This document shows, in pieces, positions 34,901 through 50,300 of a DNA stretch of 64,000 bases. The translations under genes and the position numbers were made by a program. The notes beneath the pieces are model-generated. The model was not told the DNA's origin. It was given only the letters and a program-made list of their open reading frames with translations, and made no database searches. The stretch is from assembly GCA_009869945.1 (NCBI GenBank), contig WIXG01000215.1, positions 1 to 64,000 of the forward strand, in the 5' to 3' direction. Each line of letters begins with the position of its first letter. Position 1 is the first letter of the stretch. The stretch comes from Mesaphorura yosii (taxonomy: Eukaryota > Arthropoda > Collembola > Poduromorpha > Tullbergiidae).

Positions 34901-37895
34901 CCGGACATAATGGCCAAAGACCTGTTTGAGCAGCTCAGTCCCGAGCTGCAGATGGAAGTTTACGATATCACAATGTGGTCTAAACCAAAGTAAGTCTGAT
35001 AGTCTGATTTGCATGCGTTTCTGGCCAGGCGCGGACACGCCGTTCTATTTTTGGCCTACCCAAATTTAAATTAATTGCTCACATTTTTTGTTCGCGTGCC
35101 TTGCAGGATTTGTTTGATTTGAATTTTCTGTACTGGAAAACTGGAATCAAGCCGAAACAGAAACAAAGACTTTAATCTCGTCATCATCGTCGTCGTGTGC
35201 TTCTTCTTTCGACTCTTTCTGTGTTATTTTTGTCTTCTCTTTGTTGAATCGCGTGGCGGTTCGCGTATCGCGTTTTTCTCTGCATGGAATGACAATTATT
35301 GACAATCAAACTGGTGCGGAGTGCGCAAACAGAGTTTTAACGTTCATAATTAAAATATTAGGATTAAGGAGTACGATTTACTGGATTTACGAGTTATTTA
35401 TGACTTAAGACTACGACTACGATTTACGAGTATCATTATTTAAATGCATATTGATGTTATGTAGGTTAGCAAAGCGTAAGCTTACTTTTCCCAGTTCAAG
35501 TCAGGTCAGGCGGCCGAGGGTATAAAAGCCAGTGCCCGAGCCGTGAGCCCGGTTTAGTCAGACGAAGCTTTACGACAGGTCGCAACGCCACGCCAGACAG
35601 CAAATCGCTCTAGTAGCTTTAAGTTTAACCTTTTTACTTTGTTGTCCACTCCGTTCCTCTGAAAGTTAGCCTTTAACCATGGAAAACGTTCCGTCACGCA
35701 CGCCGGCAATTATTCGTCTTCATCTCCCACTGCTTTTCGCCGTTCTCCAGTCTCAAATTTACCTGTCAAACGCCGCCAACATCCAAGGCATCACCACCAC
35801 CGTGACAAGTGGGTCTCCATCCGGGCTGACTACGCTAGGTTTCAGACAAGGTTCGGATTCGGGGCAAGGCCAGACCTCGTACTACTCTGGCGCCACCTCA
35901 TCGTCGTACTCCGCCACGACCGTCGACCACTCCGCCGATTCTGGACTCGGATTCTCTGCACCCACGCCTGGACTCGGATTCTCCGCACCCAAACCTGGAC
36001 TTGGATTTCCTGGAGCCACGTTGTCATCCGTCGGGACGTCCGATGCTCAAGCCGGTGCGGGCCAACAACAGCAGGCAGTCTACCAAGCAGCCGACTACGG
36101 CGTCCCACCCGCACTCGACCTCGGCAGCGCCGTGCCAGTGGATTCCCTCTCCGCCGTCCTGCGCCCTGGCGAGTACGTCCCTAACTGCGGGTGCGTCGCC
36201 CGTGGAGCCTGCCAGCGTGAAATTGGTCAATACACTCGCGTCGTCGGTGGATTCTCTGACGTGGTTTGTGGACTCAACTTTGAACGCTGCTGCTGGGATG
36301 GGCCCTGCCCTGGCGTGCTGGTAAGTGGAATTCTTGTTCTTGTGCTTTTATGGAGCCAAATATTTGCATAGTGCGTAGCAATGCTAATTAGATGGTTCCT
36401 TCTCATTCCAGGACGAATTTGTTCGAGCTGCTCCCTGTGTCCCACAAGAACAGTGCCTCCGTCCGTACGGCGTCCTCCCAACCGACGTTCGAGACTTTGG
36501 AATCATTGCTCCATGCCCTGGCCAAGGTGCTGTTCGCTGTATTTCCGTGAACGACGCGCAGTTGCTGGAGTTCCAGGCGGCGGTGGCGGCGGTTGAAGCA
36601 AGTCAGGCGAGGTACACTGCTGCGGCGGCTGCTGTGAGTGAGGTGGAAGCTGAAGAGAACGTAAACGTAAGTTTTCACGAGTCGCACATCTTATCTTTGG
36701 AGGTAATCTTGGAAATTTTCGTTTGTCTAATTATCCGCGTGCATTTTTCAGATTGCCCCTCCAGCACCACAGGTTATCGTCCCTATCGTGAAGAAACCTG
36801 TTCCGGTTGCCGTTCCCGTCGCAGTCACTGGTCAGACCAGCACCGTATCGACAAGCAGTGGCGCCCCGAAAATTGACAACGCGCTCGTGTCCAACATTGC
36901 TAGCTTCCTCGAGTCGAATGGCATTGGAAAAGGTGACATCGGCGATCTCGTCTCAGCCTCTAGGCCACCGGCGCCCGGCGTCGCCCCTGCAGCGATCAGC
37001 ACTCCAGGCTTCTACTCCGGCTGTCGTTCAGCGGGCTGCTACACTCCGTGGGCGTATCGAAGTGGTTGTGCCTACGGCTTGGGCGCAGGCTGCGGCGGTG
37101 TGGGTGGCGTCGCGCCAGGTTTTGGGTACGGGTTCCCAGGCGTGGGTGCTGGCGTGGGTTTCAGCAAAAGTTTTCATTTTTCAAAGGGATTTGGCGTGTA
37201 CGGCCGTTAATTTGGCGTGTGCTGTGCCGTCGTAGATCTGACTAGACTAGAATTCCAGTCGCCGGTCCTTTGTTCTTAATTTAACCTGTCTAAACCTAAG
37301 CTAGTTTGTACCTTAAACTAATGTCTGATGTGACTATGACCATGTGCAATACGCGACCGCGACACAAGATTTACTATTTAAATTAAGCACGATACACGAT
37401 TTACGTATTTTGTCTTATTCTAATCACCACCACAATCACTGAAGGAAATTCTCCTCCTCTGAATTTTACTGGTACTTTTAGTATTATGCACGACTTGAAC
37501 TTTGAACTTTACACTAGTGATCGATACACGTGATGAATAAATTCACTGGTTTGTGATATGAAATGCGCCGTCGTCACTTGTATTTGATTTTTATTCCAAT
37601 TTATTCGCAAATCACAATCACCCGTTCATTCAATTAGTTTTGTACAAAATTCGTGTCTCATGTTGGTTGTTTTTCTTGACGTCTTGCTGTGCTGACTTTA
37701 CAGGTCTTTAATTTTTATGATGTTGCAAGTAATTTACAAGTCTTACAAGTTAAATGTTAAATTATTTAATTACCCTCCTACGCACATGAGAAATACACAT
37801 GCACGTAGCCAATTTAGATGAATGTAAATTAAATGTTATCAGCCCAGGCATTTAGCATAAGCATCGGCATCGACGAGGCGAAGAGTTTGAGCTTA

Positions 37896-38063
<168 letters not shown>

Positions 38064-38090
38064 TTAAGCATGTCGATCACGGGCATCTTA

Positions 38091-38330
<240 letters not shown>

Positions 38331-41300
38331 TCAAAGCGTTTCTTATCACCAGATCTTGACGTGGACGAGGACGGAGCCTCAGACTCATCTTCATCAACCT
38401 CCATTCCAACTGGATTATTAGCAGCCATCTTTTTTCTTCACTTCACCGTCGACTTCGGACTTGAAGTTGAGAATTGATTTTTTTTCAATTCGCAATCTGT
38501 AATTTACAGAATTTCAGTTAGTTTAACCGCCTAACACCAAAGACGGACTGGAGACCGAACCTCTTCAAACAATTCCAGAACACTTTAACATGTAACAATT
38601 AATTAAACACTTACCAGTTCCAACTTATATCCAAGTACCAAGCACAATAATTACAATTACGACTGTAGTCAGATCTAAATTCAATTAAACACGAAAGCTA
38701 CTAGCGCCGGAAGAAAAATATGAAATTATCTGAAACTTCGTCGTGAATTTCTATTTTGAAATGCAGGTTTTAAACGGCCGCGATCGCACTTCGTGACCAC
38801 CGCTTTAGCTGTAGCTTTGGTCGGCCTTAGTTCTTTCGTTATTGTATTGCTTGCAGCAGCGCAGCAGATGGAACTCACGTCGAGCTGGGCAAAGAATGAG
38901 CGATTTCGCCTTTGACTGGCATGTCTCAACTTGTCTCGTCGGATTCGAGTGGAGTTTCGCTTTCGAGTAACACAGCGTGCGTTGGGGAAATTGAGAATTT
39001 CTCTTAGCGTCGAGCGTCTGGACGATAGCAAATTCTTATTTCGTCCACGAAACAGAAACAGCAGTGTAATGTAAGGACTGTTGTAGTATTTCAAAATTCT
39101 GAGGTAATTGCGTTGTATTGCGTAGCTTTTTATTGCCAATCCAAGAAATCACAATAGAAATTCAGCATTTTATGGTTCCGCACCCATAAAAATGTACTTT
39201 TTCTGCCCGAGACCCATGCAAATTGCAATAAATTGCAAATCATTCTTAAATTCCCATCCACTCCATTAGAAATTAACATCCGTGACATGGCCGGGCCTAA
39301 TTTTATTGCACACAGCGCAATTAAATTAAGCTGAGGCTCTTTCCAGCCTCGTCATCACCCGCGTGTACGTGTCCGTTTTCTTCCAGCCCAAAAGCAATCA
39401 GCTCTCCAGCGTGCGGCGTGCCACATAATTTATTCATTGCCTTGCATGATTTAGCTGATTTGAGGCCGAAATCATTTATTACGATTTATTTTGACGGGGC
39501 GGCACGACGCACGACGCACGATGCATTATGATTATGCTTATCAGGCTTATTATCACCTCGCCACGCCGCGCCGCCGTGGGAGCTTCCATTCAAGAATCCG
39601 GCTTCAATTAGGCTCTAATTTTGGCGTATACACGAAGACTAGGAGCAGAAATCAGTAGAGAAGAAGCTTGGCCGAAGAAATCAATTGAATTTGGGCAGGC
39701 TGGAGGCAAGTTCAGGCAGTCTTCTTTCTAGGCTAAAAACATGATTACTTCTACCTTTCTCCACTGAACTGCAAGGTGAATGATTATTATTCAGCACTCA
39801 GCGGGCCCGCCTACAGCATTTTACGGTCGTCAAGTACTTTCGCAAGCAGTAGCAACTTTCGTTGAAAAAATTCCTTGACCTTTCTTCCTGTTGAGTGCAA
39901 ATTGCTTATTGCTTATTGCCTTTTGCGGAGCTGCGCCGTAATAATAAATCCCGCAACGGCAACAATACCTAAAACTGAACCGAATGGCCGGCCGAAATAA
40001 CCGTCCATCGTTCGTCATCCATGTAAATATTAAATATGGATTTTTCCGCAGGTAAATCGGTAAATGGGCCAAGTGTACTCAAGACGTGGACCGGCCCACA
40101 GCACTATGGACAATGGAGAAAGTAAGTCACGTCACGTCACGGCATGGCTCCCGCGTGGCGTGTCCAGCACACGACCACGACGCGTAATTACAGAGCATAG
40201 ACTCATAAAGGCGGGGCGGGTCTCTCGACTTGACTGACGTTTATGCTGCTGACGGGATTGACATGACATTGACAGTGCATGATTTACAGCCTTTCCTGCC
40301 TGTTCTGTACTGTTGAAGCTTGAAAGTATGACGCAGTGCAGCAAAGCAAAGCAACAAATTAAGGTTTCTGTGCCACGAACCACGCAAAGGGTGACGACGG
40401 CGATGAGCCGAGCCAGGTAGCAGCAGCCAAAAGTCAATGCCATCGGAGTCAATTCACGAGTTTTGCCATTATTTTGGAGTATCGAATAGCGTGTCCAGAC
40501 AGCGAAATCGCCAATTCTCCAAAATTGTAATAAATCCCGATTTGCGATTTGAGAAATTGCGAATTGCAAATTAAGTGCAAACTTCTTTATGGTGGTGGCG
40601 ATTTGCAAACTCATTTTACGGGTTTACGGCATAGTCGGGATTCGCGATTCTGTTTTCATTTCCTGTCCTTTTCCTGCATGGCACACGGCCACGGCGTATT
40701 TCGAATTCTATTTTGGTGCTCACAGGGTGCCAGTGCCAAGCGCCAGTCTGGCATTGAGTCATTGCATTGCCACTGCTATTGCCGTGACTTTCTGCTTTCT
40801 CTTTCCGACTGCCACGACACGCAGGGAGGCAGGCAAGCGGGCAGGCAGAAAAATGTTCTGTCATCTTTCTTCGTCACTCGTCTCGTCGTCTCGTGTCGTA
40901 CTCGAATCGAATCCGTTTCGTACACGAGTTCGACTTTCTCCAATGCATTGCAGTCACAGTGCCATGGCCGTAATGAATGACTGATGATTGCCATTGCCAT
41001 TGCCAGTAATGCCATTGCCAAGCTACACGCAGCATTGATTTGCCGTCAACATCGTTGTTTTCTCGCTACGCTGCCTGCACGGAAAGAAAGTCAATTTTCT
41101 TCATTATGAGTTTTGTAATTCGATATTTATGGAGTCTGCCTCTCCTCGTCGTCGTGAATTGCATTGCATTGCAGCCCTGTTGCATTATTAACTGAATTTT
41201 CCTTGAGAGCCAGTCAGCCAGCCGTGGACTCGTCGTCGCCGTTGTCAAGAGCGAAATTCGATACGATACACTCGTAGCGTACGAATCAGGCCAAAGGGTT

Positions 41301-44300
41301 AATAATCGGAGAGTTGGTGTGTTATTAGTGTTTGTAAGATCACGTTTCTGTTGCTTCTATTGCTGACTGAAAAATCATTATCACGATCGTCTCACGAGGT
41401 CTAAAGTACAGGAATCTGAATTAATTGGCCTCACGCCCATGGCAAATGCACGTGTAATAGGAAACTGGCGATAAACTCCTCTAGAACGACTTTAAACACT
41501 CCAGCAGGACTTTACATGAATCCTGCAGGAGTCTGTACGAATTTGGAGGAAAAAGTCATATGAGAGCATGCAAAGCCTGGAAAACCTGCTGGATTTCACG
41601 TCGAGAGTCGAAGTCGAGTCGAGAGTCAAGCACCCTTGTCAAATACTTTCCCTCTTTACTGCACTGTTTTAGTCTGAGAACTTTCTCCCCTGAATTGCTG
41701 AATGGAAATCCATGCTCGCGTGAGTCGCGTGTCTCGTCCGCACTCGCATCGGGCGTCCGTCAGACGCTTGCTTATGCGTGCATATTGCATGTAAATGTCG
41801 TGGCGTGGCGTTGCGTTGAGAAGATGAAGTGCTCCCGAGTTCAATGCACATTTTAAGTGGTTTGAGTGCGTGGTGGTAAGCCTGACACGAGAAGCGATTT
41901 TAAATTATGAGCCCCAGCCTCAGCCTTGAGTTTGAGTCCACTGGTGCTTGGTGCCTGGTACACCTTTTATTTACACGACTGAAAACTTTTCTCCGCGTAC
42001 TTTTCCACTGCTCGTACTACTTTTGCTTGTGCTTGGATCGACTGGCGGCTATGGCTACGGCTATTAATAACATCCTGAACCCCAAAACGACGTGCATCCA
42101 GACGTAGGACCCCAAAATCCTGTGCATTGATGACAAGTGGTAAGTTTTAAGTAAATAAACGCTACGCCACACTCCATCGATGCGGGCGCTGGCGCTGCCA
42201 AACTCCAATTCAAAACTTTCTCCCTCGTTTCATTTCTCTTTTTGACTGGCTCCTTTCAGGTCAACTTGGTCTTCACAAATATTGAACCCGATTCGTTCGA
42301 GATTCTCCTTCGCGTAGCAGTAGCGTACAGCGTAGTAATTCTAATCAAAGCCGCATGCATCACAAACTACAGGCACGCACGCATAAGATAAATGATGGCG
42401 TGCGTATTGGAATTCCTGGAATTCGAATTGTGTAACAGTCACTTCGGCTTCGGCTTCGGCGGCTCGGCACGTTATAAATAACTCTTAGGGTGCTGATGGC
42501 TGCCTGCCGTCTTCGTCTCGTCCGCTGTCTCGGTCGGTCGGTACTCGACTACTCGACACTTAATGTCATATGGAGCCAAGCATGGCGTTGTGTGGGAATT
42601 TGATGATGATTTATGTCACTATTCAAATATTCAGTGCAGGCAGCAGCAACACGGAACAGCATCGGCATCGAGTGCGATTCGAGTTCAAGAAAAGAACAGC
42701 AGAAGCAGCCCATTGTGGCGTGGCGTGGCTTGAATCATGTTTCTGGATTTCTCGTGTATGTGAAGGCAGCAGCAGAAGTTTCCCTGCACGGGCCGGGTCT
42801 GGCCGCTTTTGTACTCGGCCCGGTGAATGAAAGCTCCTGAACTCAAACTCTGGCCGTGTTCCGTGCCGTGCTCGTGTTTGAGAGAACATGAACAGACTTC
42901 CGGGAAATTGTCCCACTTGGCTGCCTGGCTGGCCCGCTCTTACTTTTACGTAAGTTACGTCTACAGTCTACGTGTTTCGAGCACGAGTTTCTATTCATTC
43001 ATGGGCCAGACTGCCAGGCCGCATGCATAATCACATCAATCCAATGAATTTCAGGAATTATGGCTTCATGCAGGCGTCGAAGCGTCGCGGCGTTTCGTGA
43101 AAGCCTGCCTGTTTGCTTACTGAAAGGGAAAAGTTCCAATTTTCAATACGGCTGATGGCGATGGGCTCCTGAAAGCTATCAATAATAATATTATTTTATG
43201 TATATTATATGTATTATGTGCGGTTGTCACATATTTTCAGCGCGGGCGATAAACCAGTGCAGTGCTATGCCATAAGTGAGCGAAACTTTAAGCTTAAATA
43301 AATATTTTCATTGCAATGGATTTTTATTGCTTTCAGGCCCGTCACAGCAGTCACGGGCAAGGCGAAAGGCGCAGCGCACCCAATTTCGGCTTTCGCGTCA
43401 GAGAAGGCGACATTACATCACATTTTTCTAAATTATGAACTTTTCACTTTCTCCCAAGCCCGAGCATGGGCACAGGCGCAGGCGGTAGTTTATTGAATAA
43501 ATACTTTGCTTTTGCTTTTGCTTTTCTAGAACTCCAGCCATATTTCATCGTATAAACACGACTTGGAGAGGCGAGGCGCGGCAGTGTTTTTCTTTTGATG
43601 ATTTGTGTCATCGGGCGACGTGTCGTGTGAATAAATATAGTCATGTCAACTCCAGAGGAGTCATAGTCACGGGCTCGGCTTCTTTATTTTCAGCAGCACA
43701 GCAAAGGAGCCTTGAGAAAACCAAAGAAAAGCAATGCCGCATGCCGGTGAAAGCGAAAGTGAAAGCAGGAAATAGAAAAATAAGAAAGTCTGATTGACAA
43801 ATTAAATCAAAGGGAACCCAGAACCTGCTTCTTCGCTCTACGCATTATGGAAGCTTGATTCGAATTTTGAAGGCCCGAGCATTAATTTACGTGCTTGGAC
43901 CTTGACCTCAAGCGAAAATGTGGCAAGGAAATGAATTTTCGTCGATGCAAAGCCAAAATTCTGGCTTCTGATGGAAATATCCTTAATTCGAGCGAAGAAT
44001 ACGCTAAGGAGATTAAAAATCTTGGCGCCTTGGCTTTGACTTTTGAGTTCTTTTGTGTTGTTAGCCGCCAGAAAAATGAGTTCTTGGAGCTTGGCAATGA
44101 ATTTCCGGTCGGATTTGTCGATTCACGTTCGTGGCTGGTGCGAGACTGACACTTGAATTAAGATTTGTATTTGTTTACTTATCACTGACAGGCACTGGCA
44201 TTCATCGACTCTGGATTTGATTGACATCGTCCTTCGATGTTCAACACCAGCCCTGTTTCAATTAACTGTGCTTTCTTTCGCGATTTACAAAAATTATCAA

Positions 44301-47300
44301 CGGCTCGGGCTCGGCTGTTTTGGAATTGAAGTCAAGTACACCTGAATTCATTGACACCGGCGGACGAGAAGCTCCCTTTCGCGGCGTTTCTTCGGGCGCC
44401 TGGCCAGAATGGATTGGACGTGGTTGGGTGGAGTCTTCGAGGTCGTCTCCAATCCCGGCGGCGCCACTTACATTTTGGGCATCCCCGGCCAGGGCATGGC
44501 AGCTATGATGGGTCGGAGGTGGCGGTTGATGTTTGGGCTCGAGGAGGTTCAGCAGCAGGTTCGAGGGACTCGTCGACAGCGGCGTGGAAAAAGCAGTGAC
44601 AACGATAAGAATAACGTTAAATGAACCGAATTATTTTCTTTTCATTAAGAGTTTGTACTTTATTAGGCATTTGTTTGATCAGGAAGCAATGAAATAAATT
44701 GTGACGTCATCTCGTTTAAAAAAAAGATTATTATTAAGTGTGTCCCTGGCAATAATAACCGACCCAATGCCACACCAGCTTAGCTGCCACGCCACCGCGC
44801 CGAAAAGACGTACATCAAAGAAAAATCGGTGCAGTACACGGAAAGCTAAGTCTATTTTTCTTCGCTTTGTGACATTTTCCCAATTTATTTAAATTAGATT
44901 CTTTCTTATTCGTAGAAGCAACCGGCAGGTGCTTGACAATACAACAAGAGTCTTAAGTTGCTTGCTGGTTTCTGATCAATAGTCGGAAGATTATTCTTCT
45001 GCACCGAGAATAAAAAGTCAAGTTCAGTCTGGTCTGCCTTGCCTGAATGTCCCTGCCATTATGAGTGAATATAATTACGGCCTGCTCGGAGCCAGTCACC
45101 ACCATCGTCCAATGCCAAGATCAAGCCACCATCGCCATTGCCACAATCATAGTCACGGCCATGGTCATGGTCACAGTCAAGGTGGAAGCCACTCCGAGCT
45201 CGAGTGGAAACTCGCCAACGAACGCAAGCGGACTCTCACCGAATGGACCCACCATTTGGACCGAATTTCATCGCCGTCGTCGGCCGAATCCTCATCGAAT
45301 GCCCGAGCAGACCGTACAGGCGCGGGCCCTCGTCGGTGGGGAAGCCCTGGTGGATACGCCAACAATGGGCTTTACAAGCATATGAACAGAGTGGAGTACA
45401 AGCCTCCAGCGACTTCACCCCAAGGCGCCCAACGACAGCCGACCGACTGGAAATACAAAAACGACCCCGCTTGCTTACGTGCCTCGGAACTCTTTCGTCA
45501 GGAGCAGAATCGCCTTCGGAAGCGAGGTCTGGCTGTGGCTCCAATTTCCTCCTGGGAGGCAGGAGCACACGAACAGGAGCCAGAAAATGGTACGGGGAAC
45601 AAGTCATCGTCACAGTCGCAGCCTATTTTTGTCTCCGAAGCTGAAATTGCTGATATCGAGCGATGCTTCATTGCGTAAGCTGATGATACCAGTCTTTGGT
45701 CGTCCTTTTTCCTTGAATACCACGTGTAAATAGTGAAACTAAACTGCTTCAGGGCCGACGTGACTCAAGACGGATACCTGAGCTGTGAGGAATTCAAGAA
45801 TTTCATGGAATACCGCGGAGCTCCAATCACGCATTTGGAAGCGAGGAAGTTGCTACACCGAACTGATCCGGTGTACCATTCTTTAATAAATTTGGATCAG
45901 GTACACAGTGCGGCCGCGCCGCTCGTTTTCCTACGAATATTCAACTAAACACAAGAAGTACACGAAAGTTCCACTCTTCTTGTTCCACTTCACATTAGCT
46001 CATGTTCCTGGTCCTCAGCTGCGGCCTGTCCACCCAAAATGAACGGACGCTGACGCCAGAAGAGTTTAACAACCTCATCGAACGCGTGCGGAGCGTCACG
46101 GCCATGCCACTGACGCAGGATGCCCACAATGGCAGTAATTTCGACGCAAGACGCACAGCGGGCATGGGTCCGAGCCCTTCGGCAACCGTCATCGACGAGA
46201 CACATGAGCTAACCGGCGCCATTTCTTATTTCGAGGACATTGCCTCGCACGTGCAGCTGAAGCAGTCGCAGGAGGAGCGGTATCACGAATACAGGCGGGA
46301 GATTCGTCAGGAGCGCGTGCGCGAGTCAAACGCAAACGCGAGGCACAACGGATCCGACCCAGCAGGCTCTCACGTCCATGCCCACGCCAGCCTGAATTAC
46401 TACCCGCCACCGCCCGGATGGAAAAATATGGTCCTCCACAGCCAGGACCCTTCCTGGCAGCTGCCACCGCTGAATTTTCGGAAATTGAAAGGTGAGGCTG
46501 AGCGGTGTTCGAGAATCGAACCAAGATTTGCGAACGGTGTCGTTTGCTTTATTAGAAAAATGCAATACTTTGAAGTGATAAAGCTGCAATTAGAAATTGA
46601 TACACTGGCCATGGCCTAGGTGAATGGGAAACCACGGTAGTCGCTTCAGAGGAGCAACGGCGCACGGAGCAAGACAATTCGTTGCAGAATCCGAACCGCA
46701 GCCGGGGCATCCTTCGAACTGAAACTGCAGATGACCCTCGCCCTCAGCCGATGCCTTTGAACAAGTGTCGTGAAATTCTGATGACGAACCGCGAACGCCG
46801 AAGTCCAAGCCCCAGCCGAACAGGAACTGGCCCGAACCCAAAACCTGAAACAAACACAAACGCTTCCACTCCTGCCGTTGAAGCAAGCCCCTCATTATCA
46901 TTCGCCACGGAACTCCGCCAGGTTCTGCAGGTTTACAAGGCGCGGGCGGACGGATTTACGAGCGAAGCGTCAGGAAAACGCGTGCTGATGCTGAACCCGG
47001 AAGCTGCTTCTTCAGGCTTGGAATCTCCACACATTCTCTTTGCGAACAAGGACGCCAATTCGAGCACGGCGTCAAGCCAAATTTCAGTATCAAACGGCAG
47101 AATTTAGTAATTTAGCTGCAGAGTATTTAACGCCTCAAAATTGTTGTCCAATTTCTGTGAAATTCCGAAATTCGAATCATCAAAATTGCTCTTGTTTGCT
47201 GAAAATTGCAGTTACCAAATTGCCCTGCAATAAAATCGTCGTACATATTACGGTAAGGATTCTCGGAGTAGCAGCACAGCAATTAAGCCGTACTGCCTCA

Positions 47301-50300
47301 AAATTGGCCCACTTACGACTTTATTTTTACTTTTTTACATGCTGCAGTACAAGCATATCCAGCGCAAAGTACAAAAGCATGTCATCGACGCTGTAAAATT
47401 CATCGTTTGCCGTTTTCATTCCTCACTAATTCATAAATTAGTCGTCGACTTTTTTAATAACTTTCTTTGTAGTTATTCTGACTCTAGGGCCTAGCAAAAA
47501 GCGAACGACTCACGTCAAGTGAATTAATTGCCCATTCATCCTAAATGAATTCCACAAACGCGATGTGAAGCTTTTGTTGTCGTCATTTTGTTGTATTGTG
47601 TTCTCTTTATTTTTCGATGCTCGTCGTCGTCGTGTTTTACTTTGCGTCGATGATGGCTTTAATAAGTCAATTGTCTTGTCTATGTTTAGTGCCTGGTCGG
47701 CCGACATACTTGGCCGGTTCGTTCAGAAATAGACCAATTGTCCTGCTAATACTGCTACTGTGCCGCGGAATAATTATCGTTGTTGTGCCGCGCCTTTCCA
47801 TTCTTGTATTACATAATTTACTCTATTAAAAATCTTGATCGATGAGGTTTAAACCGCGAACTGCCGTTTCTCATGTCATCGTTCCTGTTTCCTGTTGCTG
47901 GAGCTGTTTTTGTTGAGCCCAGCAGACCACGGCCACGACCACAAATTCGTCATTGTCCTGTCCTGTCCTGACTCATTCAACATTCCTTATTCGCTTCGAG
48001 TGTTGAATAAATAATTTAATTGCTTCTTCGAATTTTTGGCCCCACATTTCCAAAACACAACAGCCGACGGCGCGACGCACTAAATGACAGCTTGAGCTTG
48101 GCTTGGCTTGGGCTTCTTTTCTTCGGCCCGGCCGTGACAATTGATTGGCTTGGCTTTGGCTTTGGCTTTGTCTGCCCATGCATTAAGAATTCGCGTATGA
48201 TTGACACAAATTCCATACCATTCCGATTCCGACCTGGACAAGCTTCCCTTAGCAGCAGAACACGTCTCACGTCTGAGAAACTGGAAAACCTTCATACTTC
48301 ATGGCGATGGCGATGACGACAAAAGAATTCCAGGAAAGGAGCTCCGGCCTCGTGTTAATGTTCCATTGCGTTTGCTGGGCCTGTCTACTAACGCGAACGC
48401 CAAAAATAAACCACAGATTAGAATCTACCCTACTACTACTTATCACAATATCGTCTATCGTCTTCAGGTTCGATAAAATATGAAGCCAATTGCATCATAC
48501 CTAAGCAGCAATAGGACGATGATGGTTGAACTGATCGTTAACGGCGAGGAGGGCTGAGGTCGCCCAGGCTTGGCTGAAGAATTGTCGGTCGGATCGGACA
48601 GATTTACAGTTCAGATTCACGCCACGAGTAGCCTTCTCTTGTCTGCGCGATTATAATTGGACATTTATAATCGTTACTTTCTAGTTTTCTTTCTTTTCTC
48701 GGCCCACAACGTGGCGGCCGTCTTGCCTTGCCATCTTCAGGGTCATATTTCATCCCGTCAAAGCCGTCAATAAAAGTGTCAGCTCGGAAAATATGCTTCC
48801 AGGAGGCCAGCCACATGGCACACCAAGCCACGCTGGGCAGCCAGCCGACACGAACGACCCAGATGGATATTGTCAGTTAGTCCAGTCCTGCAAGTCCGCT
48901 CAAGGTTTTCCTGGAAAGGAGCCCCAAAAGGCAAAGAATGAGTGCATTAGCGACATTAAGGTCATGGTTTCCATTTCAGCAGTACAAAAAGGCGGAATTA
49001 ACCTGTGAATCCTGGCCCTGGCTGGCCAGGCGCTGCCCTGGCAAATTGAGAAGTAATGATCCATAACTACAACCCAGCCCAAGTTGCCCAAATCAAAGTG
49101 GTCGTGGCCGCAGCGTTAATGTGCTAATTTCCTCAAGCACGGCAACAAAAGGCAATAATAATTATTTTGGTCCTCCTAGACACTTACCACGGCGTAACGG
49201 GAGAGCAAAACCTGTGAATCCACGAATTCGCGAAGAAACTAAGCCCTAAATTGAGTGAATACGAGCCGGAACCGAGCCGGTAAGGCAGGATCAGTGCGAG
49301 AAGGGCGAGAATACGAGAACAAGGCGACGAGAGATGAAAGCTGTTCTGATCCGCGAGCATCTTGTAGCTTGTACCCGTGCTCTTCAGTTCCTGGTTCTAA
49401 ACGGGTGCAGTACAGAGTCACTCCGAGTCAAGCAGGCCAAAGTACTTTTTATGATGATCCTAATCTTTTTAATGATATAATATAAGCAGTAGAGCTTTCT
49501 CCACCGCAAAAGCTAAAGTAAAGCTCTAAAAGTAAGTTAAGTAATTCAAAAGGTACTCGAACTCGAACCCTCACTCGTCAAGACGCAGTGCCAGTCATTT
49601 GTATCGATTTGTCATTTTTCTGTACCTACGCGATACGCCAAATGCGATACGCGTAAATCGCAATCACAATCGCACGTTGCTGCTGCTGCTCCGTCCCAAA
49701 TTTATCATCCCAGCAGCAGCAATGGCAATATCGCATCGCCATGATTTACTTAAGTAAAAAGGTTAATAAAACCCAAGCTTAGGGTTTAGCCTCGATTGCG
49801 AGCCGTGAGCCGCCTAGCCGTCAATTTCTGCTGGGGCGACGGACGGGTTTGATGGCATTTTCGCAGAATGGCAATATCCGAGGGAGAGATTGACATTTTA
49901 TGGGCTCGGGACGGTGCTGGAGCGGATAAATGCTGCGATTTATGGGAAATGACAAGATTTATGGCGCGCAGAGCCCGAGATTAAAACACAAGCACTTGGA
50001 ATTATGAATATTCGCTTTATTTACTCAGGATTAGTCAAATACGCAATAATGCAGCCAAATATTGAATGATCAGCAGGCCGAGAGGCTGGCTGGCTGGAAG
50101 ATAGATTTTGGCATTTTAGTGGTTTTGTGGCGTGGTGGGTACGAAAAGATAAAGGCGAGTGGAAATTTAATAGAAAGGTGATCCAATATAATATAATACA
50201 TAATAGCATAATGCAGCGTCGCGTCGCGCGTCAGCGTCAGGGAAAGTGTGATAATGATTCTTTTCCTTTTGTTAAGCTCTAACGTGCTGGGTGGCTGGCT